Source of the DNA: Flavobacterium sp.
Lineage (GTDB): Bacteria; Bacteroidota; Bacteroidia; Flavobacteriales; Flavobacteriaceae
Reading direction: 5' to 3'
NCBI RefSeq assembly: GCF_020217025.1
Contig: NZ_JAIWOF010000212.1
Location: 1 to 10,000 of the forward strand
DNA length: 10,000 bases
This document shows, piece after piece, positions 1-6,737 of this stretch; the first letter of the stretch is position 1; each line of letters starts with the position of its first letter. A model generated the notes under the pieces. The model did no database searches. It had not been told where the DNA came from and saw only the letters and a program-made list of their open reading frames with translations. The translations under genes and the position numbers were made by a program.

Positions 1-114
1 AAAAACAGCCATTGCTCCTATCATAATAAATCGATTTGGAGCTGGTTTTGATTGCTCAATTATGGCAAAAATTCCGACTGCAGCAAACATCAAAATGTAT
101 AAAAATTGCTTCAT
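1..114 (-). CDS. Small membrane protein of unknown function (partial, C-terminus beyond window)
   Basis: An open frame reads from an ATG at 114-112 to the left edge, giving 38 residues with no stop. It starts MKQFLYILMFAAVGIFAIIE, a hydrophobic segment (about residues 3-19) that could be a transmembrane helix or uncleaved signal anchor. A short polar stretch (EQSKPAPNR) follows, then a second hydrophobic segment (FIMIGAMAVF) cut by the window edge. The shape suggests a very small inner-membrane protein with two or more helices. A perfect TAnnTTTG -7 box lies 26 bp upstream of the ATG, which supports this start. I do not recognise a named family and assign no function. It is divergent from the repeat protein at 368. 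Confidence 0.6.
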   Translation of the reverse strand, partial: MKQFLYILMFAAVGIFAIIEQSKPAPNRFIMIGAMAVF

Positions 115-139
115 AATTTTTTCTTTAAAATACAATTTT

Positions 140-166
140 CAAAAGTAGTCTTTTAAAAGTCAACAA
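140..166 (-). promoter_or_regulatory. Bacteroidetes-type promoter for the small membrane protein
   Basis: Read on the minus strand, TACTTTTG at 147-140 matches the Flavobacterium -7 consensus TAnnTTTG in every fixed position. A TTG at 166-164 could be the -33 element, with a 16-nt spacer that is slightly shorter than the usual 17-23. Transcription would begin near 134, leaving a leader of about 20 nt before the ATG at 114. The -7 box is convincing; the -33 assignment is weaker. Confidence 0.45.
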
Positions 167-217
167 AAAAAGTCAATCTCATTTTTAATAAAAAAGTCCT
201 GTTAAAATTTAAAATTA

Positions 218-229
218 TTAACGCGTTAA
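218..229. promoter_or_regulatory. Perfect 12-bp palindrome, possible operator
   Basis: TTAACGCGTTAA is a perfect inverted repeat in the 253-bp space between two divergent genes. The GC-rich core stands out in very AT-rich DNA. The word GTTAAAATT occurs at 201-209 and again at 225-233, so the palindrome sits in a direct repeat spaced by 24 bp. This could be a binding site for a dimeric regulator acting on the gene at 368, but nothing identifies the protein. No confident promoter for that gene could be placed: TTATTTTG at 267-274 and TAAATTTT at 346-353 only approximate the -7 box. Confidence 0.25.
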
Positions 230-367
230 AATTAATAACAACTCATTAACAAATCGTTTACAACACTTATTTTGAGTTTGGCACAGCAATTGGAAATACC
301 TAATCAAGCAACAAGTTTTAGAAACGAGTTTTAAAATTGAGTTGCTAAATTTTTAAATTGTTGTATC

Positions 368-1060
368 ATGAAAAAAATTACACTTTTAGTAGTAGCCAGT
401 ATCCTTCTGGTAGGGAACATGGCTTTAGCGTCAGAAAATCCTGTTTTTTCTGACAACACAAACAGAAGAGGATATTACATCGATTATAGAGATGCAGAGC
501 CAATTATCTTCAGAGAACGCGGAATTGAGTTTATGTTGTTTCCAAATGGAGAATTCGACTTCAACACAAGACCATCAGGACCTAGATACGCTGTAAACGG
601 TACAAATGGAGCTCCTGGAACAAGAGGTTATTATGGAACTTCTGAAAGAGGAATCCGTGTTGAGCATGATAACTTTGGTAGAGTAAGACGCGTAGGAAAT
701 GTATACATCAACTACGACGCTTTTGGAAGAGTAAAACGCATTGGAACCATCTACATGAGCTATAACAGCTTTGCAGTAACTAGAGTTGGGAATATGAGAA
801 TTATGTACGACAGAAGAGGAAGAATTGTAGATGTATATGGTTTTATCAACTATGCAAACAGCGGATATGTTTACAACCCAAGAGGAGAGCATTATTCTGG
901 AGGAAATGGTGGTTATGTCTACGATGACGATTATGATGATGATTACGAAAGTGACGATGACTATTACTACTACAAAAAAGATGGCTCTAAAGCAAAAATG
1001 ACAAATGATGACGTAAAAGAAATCAAAAGAGAAACTTTAGAAATGAAAAAAGATAAATAA
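368..1060 (+). CDS. Secreted YD-like repeat protein with acidic Tyr/Asp-rich C-terminus, unknown function
   Basis: A 230-residue protein with a clear signal peptide: KK at the N-terminus, a hydrophobic core at residues 4-18 and a probable cleavage after ALA (residue 21). Residues 97-159 hold four consecutive units of about 16 residues with the pattern (Y/R)-(I/V/M)-x-(Y/H)-(D/N)-x-(F/R)-G-R-(V/I)-x-R-(V/I)-G-x-(V/I/M). The third unit lacks the G-R and is one codon shorter. A weaker fifth unit starts at residue 160. The motif resembles the YDxxGR core of YD/RHS repeats, but the units are shorter and the protein is far too small for an RHS toxin. Residues 186-202 are almost entirely Asp and Tyr, and the C-terminus is Lys/Glu-rich. 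Export to the periplasm or surface is likely. The ATG is the first in frame and directly precedes the signal peptide. A terminator follows, so it is probably monocistronic. I recognise no named family; function unknown. Confidence 0.8.
   Translation: MKKITLLVVASILLVGNMALASENPVFSDNTNRRGYYIDYRDAEPIIFRERGIEFMLFPNGEFDFNTRPSGPRYAVNGTNGAPGTRGYYGTSERGIRVEHDNFGRVRRVGNVYINYDAFGRVKRIGTIYMSYNSFAVTRVGNMRIMYDRRGRIVDVYGFINYANSGYVYNPRGEHYSGGNGGYVYDDDYDDDYESDDDYYYYKKDGSKAKMTNDDVKEIKRETLEMKKDK
656..844 (+). repeat. Four tandem 16-codon YD-like repeat units within the secreted protein
   Basis: The units correspond to residues 97-112, 113-128, 129-143 and 144-159. The first two are clearest, each carrying FGRV, an R, and then (V/I)G. 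The period is 48 bp, or 45 bp in the third unit where one codon is missing in frame. The DNA copies are diverged, so this is an old protein repeat rather than a recent DNA duplication. Confidence 0.7.
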
Positions 1061-1084
1061 TAATTGGTTGGTTAGTTTGTTTTT

Positions 1085-1123
1085 AAATCCTGTGGATTCT
1101 GGGAAGATGAAGCAGGATTTTTT
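1085..1123 (+). terminator. Rho-independent terminator after the repeat protein
   Basis: AAATCCTG (1085-1092) pairs with CAGGATTT (1113-1120) around a 20-nt loop, and the T-run extends to 1123. It begins 25 bp after the stop codon of the upstream gene. On the opposite strand the stem is followed by A rather than T residues, so it should act only on the plus strand. Confidence 0.65.
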
Positions 1124-1128
1124 GTATT

Positions 1129-1165
1129 CAAGTGCAAGAACAAATACAAAAATCAAGTTCAAAAA
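1129..1165. repeat. Degenerate CAANNN hexamer array
   Basis: Six consecutive hexamers begin with CAA (positions 1129, 1135, 1141, 1147, 1154 and 1160), with one extra T at 1153 breaking the phase. The same kind of array lies at 4087-4122, and both contain CAAGTT and CAAAAA units. It is intergenic, downstream of the convergent genes ending at 1060 and 1303. Confidence 0.5.
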
Positions 1166-1209
1166 ATTACCTATCTGAACTTTTAGACACCTAGAATCAC
1201 AGGTTTGGC

Positions 1210-1299
1210 TAATGAATATAGACGTTTTACTTTACAAAGTAAACATAGAAAACAAAACTTAAATGACTTATATGTTTAAAAACTTAGCGTCTTTGCCAG
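1210..1299 (-). repeat. Putative dispersed intergenic repeat with palindromic core
   Basis: No gene is visible here. On the minus strand the segment begins 3 bp after the flippase stop, with GGCAAAGACGCTAAG, then an AT-rich stretch, then a perfect inverted repeat TTTACTTT/AAAGTAAA (1226-1243, 2-nt loop). The words CAAAGACGCTAAG and 'ACATATAAGTCAT' resemble intergenic sequence I associate with many copies in Flavobacterium genomes. That resemblance is from memory and not tested. No T-run follows the hairpin, so it does not look like an intrinsic terminator for the flippase. Confidence 0.35.
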
Positions 1300-1302
1300 C
1301 TA

Positions 1303-2775
1303 TTATTTTTTGAATATTCTCTTGAAAACAGAGTTCATCACAAAATTGATATCTGAAGAAACCTTAAAATAATAACTCAATCCTAAATAGAAAATGGTTA
1401 CTAAAATCGATTTCAAGACAATATTTACAAAAGGATGAAAGCTAAAATCCCAGTAATAGAATACTCCAAAACTCACTAATGCTAAAAATAATGCTACTAC
1501 CGTATTTTTAGTAAACGGAAATAAATTCATTTTAAGCACAACAAACAGCAATTTGGCTAAACTATACATTCCAATAGTAATTAATGTAGCTAAAGCAGCC
1601 CCATTAATCCCATACATGGGAATAAAAACAAAATTCAATCCAACAACAACAAAAACTAATAAAACTCCTAGAAACAAAACCATTTTGTAATATTTCGAAT
1701 TAAAAATAATAGAATTATTATTTCCTAAAACAACATCAAAATATTTAGATAGTCCGATAGTAAATACTACAAATAAACCTTGATCATAACCCTCATCTGG
1801 CAAAATTTCATATAATTGTTTGATATTGACTAATATTCCAACATATATCAATCCACCTATTACTTGAAGGGTTAATGAGGATTTTTTATATAACTGATTT
1901 AACTCTTCCCACTTGTTTTCACTCATCAATTTAGCTGTAATTGGGTACGTAATTTGATGCATTGCTCGCTGCGGAACCGAAATAACCATAGCCAAATAAA
2001 CCGCTAAGGAGTAAAATGCAATATTTTCAATTTTTAAAAATTGATTAATCATGTATTTATCAATATCCAAAAGCATATTCGCGACACTTGCCGATAAAAT
2101 TATAAATATGGTAAAAACAAAAATTTGCTTTGTTTGTTTTGGTAATTTCTTATTCAGTTGAATTCTTTTAATTTTATTAGCATAATAAATAATGACCAAC
2201 AAACTAATCCCATAAATTATCACTAAAGAATGAACAAATTCTGGAAGCGAAATCCATTTAAAATAAACCGCAAAAAGCGAAATGGTAACCAAAACACGAA
2301 CAAAGACTTCTTTGACAAATGAACCAAAAACAGATTTCATGTGAGCTCTTAACCAAGCATAAAAAATCTCAAAATAACCTATAAACAAAGCTATCAGTGG
2401 AATTTCCCATACATAATCGTAAACTATTGTATTTTTTGAAGATTCGTATAAGGCAATATTATCATAGAAATAATAGAACAAACAAAAGAAAGGAATAATA
2501 ACAAACAAAGGCAGTAATAGCATGTAAGTAAAATACCTACTCAAATCTTCCTCCGTTTTATTGTTTTCATTAAAAAATTTAATTAGTGTATTTTGAATTC
2601 CAAAAGATAAAATTGGATATAAAATATTTGCTGCTGAAAAAATATAATTTGTTAACCCTAAATACTCTTTTCCTAAAAAAACAGGATACATATACATTAC
2701 GTTAATCGCACCAATTCCAAAACCAACAAAAGTAATGATCGTGTTTTTTATTGATTGTTTAATGACAATTCCCAT
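1303..2775 (-). CDS. Wzx-like oligosaccharide flippase (MVF/MOP superfamily)
   Basis: A 490-residue integral membrane protein with about 14 hydrophobic helices (roughly residues 8-30, 39-60, 81-103, 122-142, 156-170, 175-196, 216-236, 248-270, 300-320, 330-345, 363-385, 390-415, 424-441, 450-468). That number and length are usual for polysaccharide-repeat flippases, which move undecaprenyl-diphosphate-linked glycans to the periplasmic face of the inner membrane. The N-terminus (IKQSIKNTIITFVGFGIGAINVM) and the YPxxFLGKEYLGLTNY-like stretch after it are typical of Bacteroidetes lipopolysaccharide/O-antigen exporters. It lies 18 nt downstream of the glycosyltransferase on the same strand and is the last gene of the run, so co-transcription is likely. 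The ATG at 2775 is the natural start. Substrate cannot be deduced. No intrinsic terminator is visible after the stop. Confidence 0.88.
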   Translation of the reverse strand: MGIVIKQSIKNTIITFVGFGIGAINVMYMYPVFLGKEYLGLTNYIFSAANILYPILSFGIQNTLIKFFNENNKTEEDLSRYFTYMLLLPLFVIIPFFCLFYYFYDNIALYESSKNTIVYDYVWEIPLIALFIGYFEIFYAWLRAHMKSVFGSFVKEVFVRVLVTISLFAVYFKWISLPEFVHSLVIIYGISLLVIIYYANKIKRIQLNKKLPKQTKQIFVFTIFIILSASVANMLLDIDKYMINQFLKIENIAFYSLAVYLAMVISVPQRAMHQITYPITAKLMSENKWEELNQLYKKSSLTLQVIGGLIYVGILVNIKQLYEILPDEGYDQGLFVVFTIGLSKYFDVVLGNNNSIIFNSKYYKMVLFLGVLLVFVVVGLNFVFIPMYGINGAALATLITIGMYSLAKLLFVVLKMNLFPFTKNTVVALFLALVSFGVFYYWDFSFHPFVNIVLKSILVTIFYLGLSYYFKVSSDINFVMNSVFKRIFKK

Positions 2776-2778
2776 ATT

Positions 2779-2806
2779 CTTAGTGAATAGTAATTAGTGA
2801 TTAGTG
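2779..2806. repeat. Heptamer tandem repeat spanning the glycosyltransferase stop codon
   Basis: Four 7-bp units: CTTAGTG, AATAGTA, ATTAGTG and ATTAGTG. The last two (2793-2806) are identical and adjacent. The TAA stop of the glycosyltransferase (2796-2794) lies inside the array, which also covers its last codons and most of the 18-nt gap to the flippase. Since 7 is not a multiple of 3, unit gain or loss would shift the reading frame at the C-terminus. Confidence 0.7.
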
Positions 2807-4101
2807 ATAAGCAGTTTGACTAACTTTTCAGTTAATGATTTTCTGCTGTATTGTTGTAAACCTACTGGATATACTTTTAAATTATTTTGTTGAAACTGCT
2901 CGAAACAGGTCAGAATTTGCGCTTTTAATGCTTCTAATTCGTCATATTTGAAGAAAGTTCCCGTATTGGTTTCTTTTATGATTTGGGCAAAATCTGCATT
3001 TTCTGGTCCGATGGCGATAATTGGTCGCTCAGAAACCATATATTCAAATAATTTTCCAGGAATGATACATTTGGTTTCTTCTGAGTCAATTTCGATAAGT
3101 AATAACACTTGCGAACTTCTTTGTTCGATTATCGCTTCATCGTGTGGCAAATAGCCCAAATGATTCACATATTTTTCTAACTTAAATTCTTTAATTGCTT
3201 GAAGCACCTCAGCACTCACCGCTCCTATCAATTTTAATTGGAATTGTTTTTTGAATTCTGGATTTTCTTTGGTCAATTCTTTCAACGCTTTCCATAAAAT
3301 TCTTGGATTTCTTGCCGATAAAAATGAACCAATGTGTGCCAAAGTGAATTTTTCATCTAAAGGTTTTTTATTCACTTTTTCCACATCATAACCATTTGTA
3401 ATGACTTCAATTGGTTTTGAAGTAATGGCTTCAAATTCGGTTTTTGTAGTTGGAGACGTTACTAAAAGTCGGTCACAAGTCGTCATGACTTCTTCCTCCA
3501 AATCTTTATGCTTTTTAGCTGCCCAAGAACTTAGTTTTAATTGTTTGTGATAACCAATTGTAGTCCAAGGATCACGAAAATCGGCCAACCAAGTAATATT
3601 GAGTTCTTTTTTCAATTGCAAACCAATCAAATGCAAACTATGAGGCGGACCAGTGGTAATTACCGTATCGATTTGATGCTCTTGAAGATATTGTTTCAAG
3701 AATTTAACCGAAGGTTTCACCCAAAATACTCTTGCATCGGGAATAAAAACGTTACCACGAATCCAAAGCATTGCTTTTTCTACAAACGATTGCTTTTTTT
3801 GATTCGGAATAATTCCGGAACTGATTTTTTTGGTCTTATTTTTTGAAAAAACTGAAGCCAATCCGTAAGGTTCAAAAATCGGTTGTTTGATAATAATTGC
3901 TTTATCTGAAACTTCACTCAATAATTTCTCATCAAGCAACGGATACGTTGGGTTTTCAGGAATATAAACGTGAGGTTCTATATTAAAATCAGGTAAATAT
4001 TTGACAAATTTCAACCAACGCTGAACACCTGGACCTCCTGCTGGTGGCCAGTAATACGATATAATGAGTATTTTTTTTGTTGGTTTCAATGTCAAGTTCA
4101 A
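2794..4101 (-). CDS. GT4-type glycosyltransferase (GT-B fold), TTG start
   Basis: A 435-residue cytoplasmic or membrane-associated glycosyltransferase, full length for the family. Near the N-terminus SYYWPPAGGPGVQRW (15-29) is the glycine-rich acceptor-side loop typical of Bacteroidetes members. TGPPHS (150-155) and ADFRDPW (173-179) follow in the first Rossmann domain. TNGYD (235-239) marks the domain junction, and PGKLFEYMVSERP (348-360) lies at the nucleotide-sugar site of the second domain. It probably adds a sugar to a lipid-linked glycan. Start: no in-frame ATG exists before residue 111. A TAA (4104-4102) directly precedes the TTG at 4101, with further TTGs at 4095 and 4089. Homologues usually begin just before the KKILIISYYWPP segment, so 4089 is also credible. 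The start lies in a hexamer repeat. It is 44 nt after YfhO and 18 nt before the flippase. Confidence 0.87.
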   Translation of the reverse strand: MNLTLKPTKKILIISYYWPPAGGPGVQRWLKFVKYLPDFNIEPHVYIPENPTYPLLDEKLLSEVSDKAIIIKQPIFEPYGLASVFSKNKTKKISSGIIPNQKKQSFVEKAMLWIRGNVFIPDARVFWVKPSVKFLKQYLQEHQIDTVITTGPPHSLHLIGLQLKKELNITWLADFRDPWTTIGYHKQLKLSSWAAKKHKDLEEEVMTTCDRLLVTSPTTKTEFEAITSKPIEVITNGYDVEKVNKKPLDEKFTLAHIGSFLSARNPRILWKALKELTKENPEFKKQFQLKLIGAVSAEVLQAIKEFKLEKYVNHLGYLPHDEAIIEQRSSQVLLLIEIDSEETKCIIPGKLFEYMVSERPIIAIGPENADFAQIIKETNTGTFFKYDELEALKAQILTCFEQFQQNNLKVYPVGLQQYSRKSLTEKLVKLLITNH

Positions 4102-4122
4102 TTACAAATTCAAGTTCAAAAA
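4087..4122. repeat. CAANNN hexamer array at the glycosyltransferase start
   Basis: Six uninterrupted hexamers begin with CAA (4087, 4093, 4099, 4105, 4111, 4117), including two CAAGTT copies 18 bp apart. Read on the minus strand, every unit ends in TTG. All these TTGs are in frame with the glycosyltransferase, and the last three (4101, 4095, 4089) are its only plausible starts. The array fills most of the gap after the YfhO gene. Confidence 0.65.
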
Positions 4123-4145
4123 TCAAAAATTGTTAATCATCAATC

Positions 4146-6647
4146 TTAAATCTTCTTTTTTCTCTCCAAATAAACTCCTGCTCCTATCAATAAAAGCATT
4201 CCAATAGAACTGATTAGGGCTATTGTACTTCCTGTTTTTACCACTTCTGGTTCAAATTTGAATTCTATGGTGTGTTTTCCTGCTGGAATTTGTAATGCTC
4301 TTAAAACATAGTTTGCTCTTATTACTGAACGTTTTTCCCCATCTATGTAAGCATTCCAACCTTTTTCATAATACATCTCCGAGAAAATCGCTAATCCTTC
4401 ATTTGTATTGTTAGAAGTATATTTTAAATGATTTGGTTTGTAATTCACTAATTTAATTTGTGCTAACGAATCAACAACATAATTTTTTTTGAAATCTGGT
4501 TTAAAAAATGGCCCAAAATCAGGATTATTAATTATTGCATGCTTTTTTGTATTTAAAGTATCTAGAGCCTTTATTTCTTCATCTGCTGACTTCGCAAATT
4601 TAAATTCCTCCACAAACCATGCATTTCCATTAGCAAAAGGATTAGCAACAGGAACGTCGCCATTACCAGTAGGAACAATTACATATTTTACATTTAGCAT
4701 ATCCAAAACCGGATTGCTTTTTGTAAAACTATAAGTTTGCATATCTATTGAACTTGCTAATTTTTCGATGTTTTTCTCAATGTTATATTCAAATAACTGG
4801 TCAACTCTTCTAGGACGCACAGCGCTATAACCTCCAACCGCTTTATGGAAGTAAGACGTTCTTCCTTGCAATCTTCCTTGAATTTCGTATACTCTGTAAT
4901 TTGAAGTATCTTGTAAAATATGTTTATCAGCATCGGTAGGCTCAAAAGGCATATCTACTTCGCGAGCACTTCTAAATTGACTTGGATTGTTATTCAAATA
5001 ACGTTTATCGACCATAAATAAATCGGAAACCATAAAGAATCCAACCAATACAACAGCTGTAGTTTGTGCCAATTTGTTTTGGATATACAACCATAAAACA
5101 ATCGCTACAGCTAACATGAATAAACCTGAACGCATTAAATCGCTAGTATAGAAATTCATTCTATCTTCTTTTAAGGCATTTATAAAATTGATTCCGAATG
5201 ATTTATCTTGGCTTTCACCAAACATTTGCATCAATTGTTGGTCGATTGGAGCTGAAAAATTAAAGAATCCTTTAGCCAAGTATAAAACAACTACTAATCC
5301 TAAACTAGTCGCAGCCGCTTTCCATAAACTGGTCCATTGTATTTCTTTTTCCGAAGTAAAAAACGATTGAAGTCCCATAATTGCTAACACTGGAAAACAT
5401 AGTTCCAATACTACTTGAATAGAAGAAACCGCACGGAATTTATCATACAAAGGCACGAAATCAACAAAGAATCTCGTCAAAGCATCAAAATTTTTACCCC
5501 ATGAAAGCAATAAAGAAAGAATGGCTCCAGCTAGAAATAAATATTTAACTTTTCGCTTATCGTGATACAATCCTAAAACCGCTAAGAAAAACACAATTGC
5601 TCCAATATAAGCTGGCGCTTCTACAATTGGCTGTTCTCCCCAATATGTTTTTCCGTAATATTGAACCGTTTGTAAGGCTTCTGGTGGTGTAGCGCCATAA
5701 TTCAATAAAAACTCATATAATGCTGATTTTTCATCTAATTCTTCTCCATTTCCACCTCCAAAAAGACGTGGTGCAATTAAGTTAAAACTTTCCGTAACAC
5801 CATAACTATATTCCGTTATGTATTCATACTTCATGGATGAATCTTCGGTGTTTTTGGAACCATCTGCGTTAAACGTTAATTCGCTTTTTCCACGGATACT
5901 GTGATTGGCATATTCTGACGTTGCCATCAAATTGGTTGCATTGGCTCCGATGGCTAAAATTCCTGCGATAGCAAATACTCCAATAATTTTTCCTAATTCT
6001 TTAAATTCCTTATTCTTAATTGCAATTACTACATAATACACTCCGATTATCGCTAATAAGAGTAATAAGTAATACGTCATTTGGAAGTGATTCGCATTAA
6101 TTTCTAATGCTGCTCCTACCATAGTAAGCAAACCTCCAATTATATATTTTCGTTGGAAAACCAATAAAACTCCGGCAACTACCATTGGCATATAAGCGAT
6201 GGCGTGTGCTTTAGCATTGTGTCCAACTCCTAAAATAATAATCAAATACGTTGAAAATCCAAATGCCAGCGCTCCAAAAAACGCTTTTAACGGATCTACT
6301 TTTAACACCATCAACAACACATAAAACCCTAAGAAATAAAGGAATAAATAATCCGCTGGGCGAGGTAAAAATCGTAACCCATCATCTATCATTCCAATAA
6401 CATCATTTGGATATTTAGCACCTAATTGATACGTTGGCATTCCTCCAAAAGCACTATTTGTCCAATACGGCTCTTCACCCGTTTCATTTCTAAAATCATT
6501 TTGTTCTTTAGCCATTCCGGTATATTGAACAATATCGGATTGGAAAATTTTATTTCCTTGTAAAACTGGGTAAAAATAAATTAGGGAAACCAAAATAAAC
6601 CCTACTAAAACCAATAAATGAGGATATAATGCTTTGATATTTTTCAT
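4146..6647 (-). CDS. YfhO family polytopic membrane protein (GT-C-like glycosyltransferase)
   Basis: An 833-residue inner-membrane protein. A first helix at residues 10-28 is followed by an extracytoplasmic loop with SDIVQY (Asp38, in the place of the conserved acidic residue of GT-C enzymes) and YWTNSAFGGMPTYQ (61-74). About a dozen helices follow between 100 and 550 (e.g. 100-116, 122-140, 150-165, 168-183, 191-210, 220-240, 346-361, 368-383, 410-427, 445-462, 507-523, 529-545). A periplasmic domain of about 250 residues ends in the typical YfhO segment YYEKGWNAYIDG (759-770) and RANYVLRALQIPAGKHTIEF (777-796). A last helix (806-825) and a basic tail close the protein. YfhO proteins in Firmicutes decorate teichoic acids using lipid-linked sugars; the Bacteroidetes role is not known to me. 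The ATG at 6647 begins the hydrophobic N-terminus. Linked to the glycosyltransferase and flippase downstream. A terminator separates it from DUF4834. Confidence 0.88.
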   Translation of the reverse strand: MKNIKALYPHLLVLVGFILVSLIYFYPVLQGNKIFQSDIVQYTGMAKEQNDFRNETGEEPYWTNSAFGGMPTYQLGAKYPNDVIGMIDDGLRFLPRPADYLFLYFLGFYVLLMVLKVDPLKAFFGALAFGFSTYLIIILGVGHNAKAHAIAYMPMVVAGVLLVFQRKYIIGGLLTMVGAALEINANHFQMTYYLLLLLAIIGVYYVVIAIKNKEFKELGKIIGVFAIAGILAIGANATNLMATSEYANHSIRGKSELTFNADGSKNTEDSSMKYEYITEYSYGVTESFNLIAPRLFGGGNGEELDEKSALYEFLLNYGATPPEALQTVQYYGKTYWGEQPIVEAPAYIGAIVFFLAVLGLYHDKRKVKYLFLAGAILSLLLSWGKNFDALTRFFVDFVPLYDKFRAVSSIQVVLELCFPVLAIMGLQSFFTSEKEIQWTSLWKAAATSLGLVVVLYLAKGFFNFSAPIDQQLMQMFGESQDKSFGINFINALKEDRMNFYTSDLMRSGLFMLAVAIVLWLYIQNKLAQTTAVVLVGFFMVSDLFMVDKRYLNNNPSQFRSAREVDMPFEPTDADKHILQDTSNYRVYEIQGRLQGRTSYFHKAVGGYSAVRPRRVDQLFEYNIEKNIEKLASSIDMQTYSFTKSNPVLDMLNVKYVIVPTGNGDVPVANPFANGNAWFVEEFKFAKSADEEIKALDTLNTKKHAIINNPDFGPFFKPDFKKNYVVDSLAQIKLVNYKPNHLKYTSNNTNEGLAIFSEMYYEKGWNAYIDGEKRSVIRANYVLRALQIPAGKHTIEFKFEPEVVKTGSTIALISSIGMLLLIGAGVYLERKKKI

Positions 6648-6684
6648 GTGTAGTAAATAATGAATATAAGGCGCTAAAGTAATT

Positions 6685-6713
6685 AAAAAAAGGATATTGT
6701 TAAAATATCCTTT
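6685..6713 (-). terminator. Intrinsic terminator between DUF4834 and YfhO genes
   Basis: On the minus strand AAAGGATATT (6713-6704) pairs perfectly with AATATCCTTT (6698-6689) around a 5-nt loop, then T residues continue to 6685. It starts 24 bp after the DUF4834 stop, so that gene is probably a separate transcript or only partly reads through into YfhO. The nearest candidate -7 box for YfhO is TACTTTAG (6681-6674, one mismatch, no good -33 box), directly after the hairpin. Confidence 0.75.
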
Positions 6714-6737
6714 GGAGTAATCTTGTTAAACTAACAA

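Noticed and set aside
575..892. 105-codon open frame on the minus strand inside the repeat protein gene
   Set aside because: It is fully within a convincing secreted protein on the plus strand, is rich in Ser/Val/Tyr from antisense of the repeats, and has no promoter or start signal.
1226..1243. Perfect inverted repeat as a terminator for the flippase gene
   Set aside because: The stem is AT-rich, the loop is only 2 nt and no T-run follows on the minus strand; it was kept instead as part of a possible dispersed repeat.
3541..3846. 101-codon plus-strand frame inside the glycosyltransferase gene
   Set aside because: It is antisense to a well-conserved GT4 protein and its composition is not protein-like; it is a shadow of the real frame.
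4071..4078. Run of eight T as a frameshift that hides a normal glycosyltransferase start
   Set aside because: Shifting the frame at this run does not expose a convincing nearby ATG with a better N-terminus, so the TTG reading is kept, though a sequencing error cannot be excluded.
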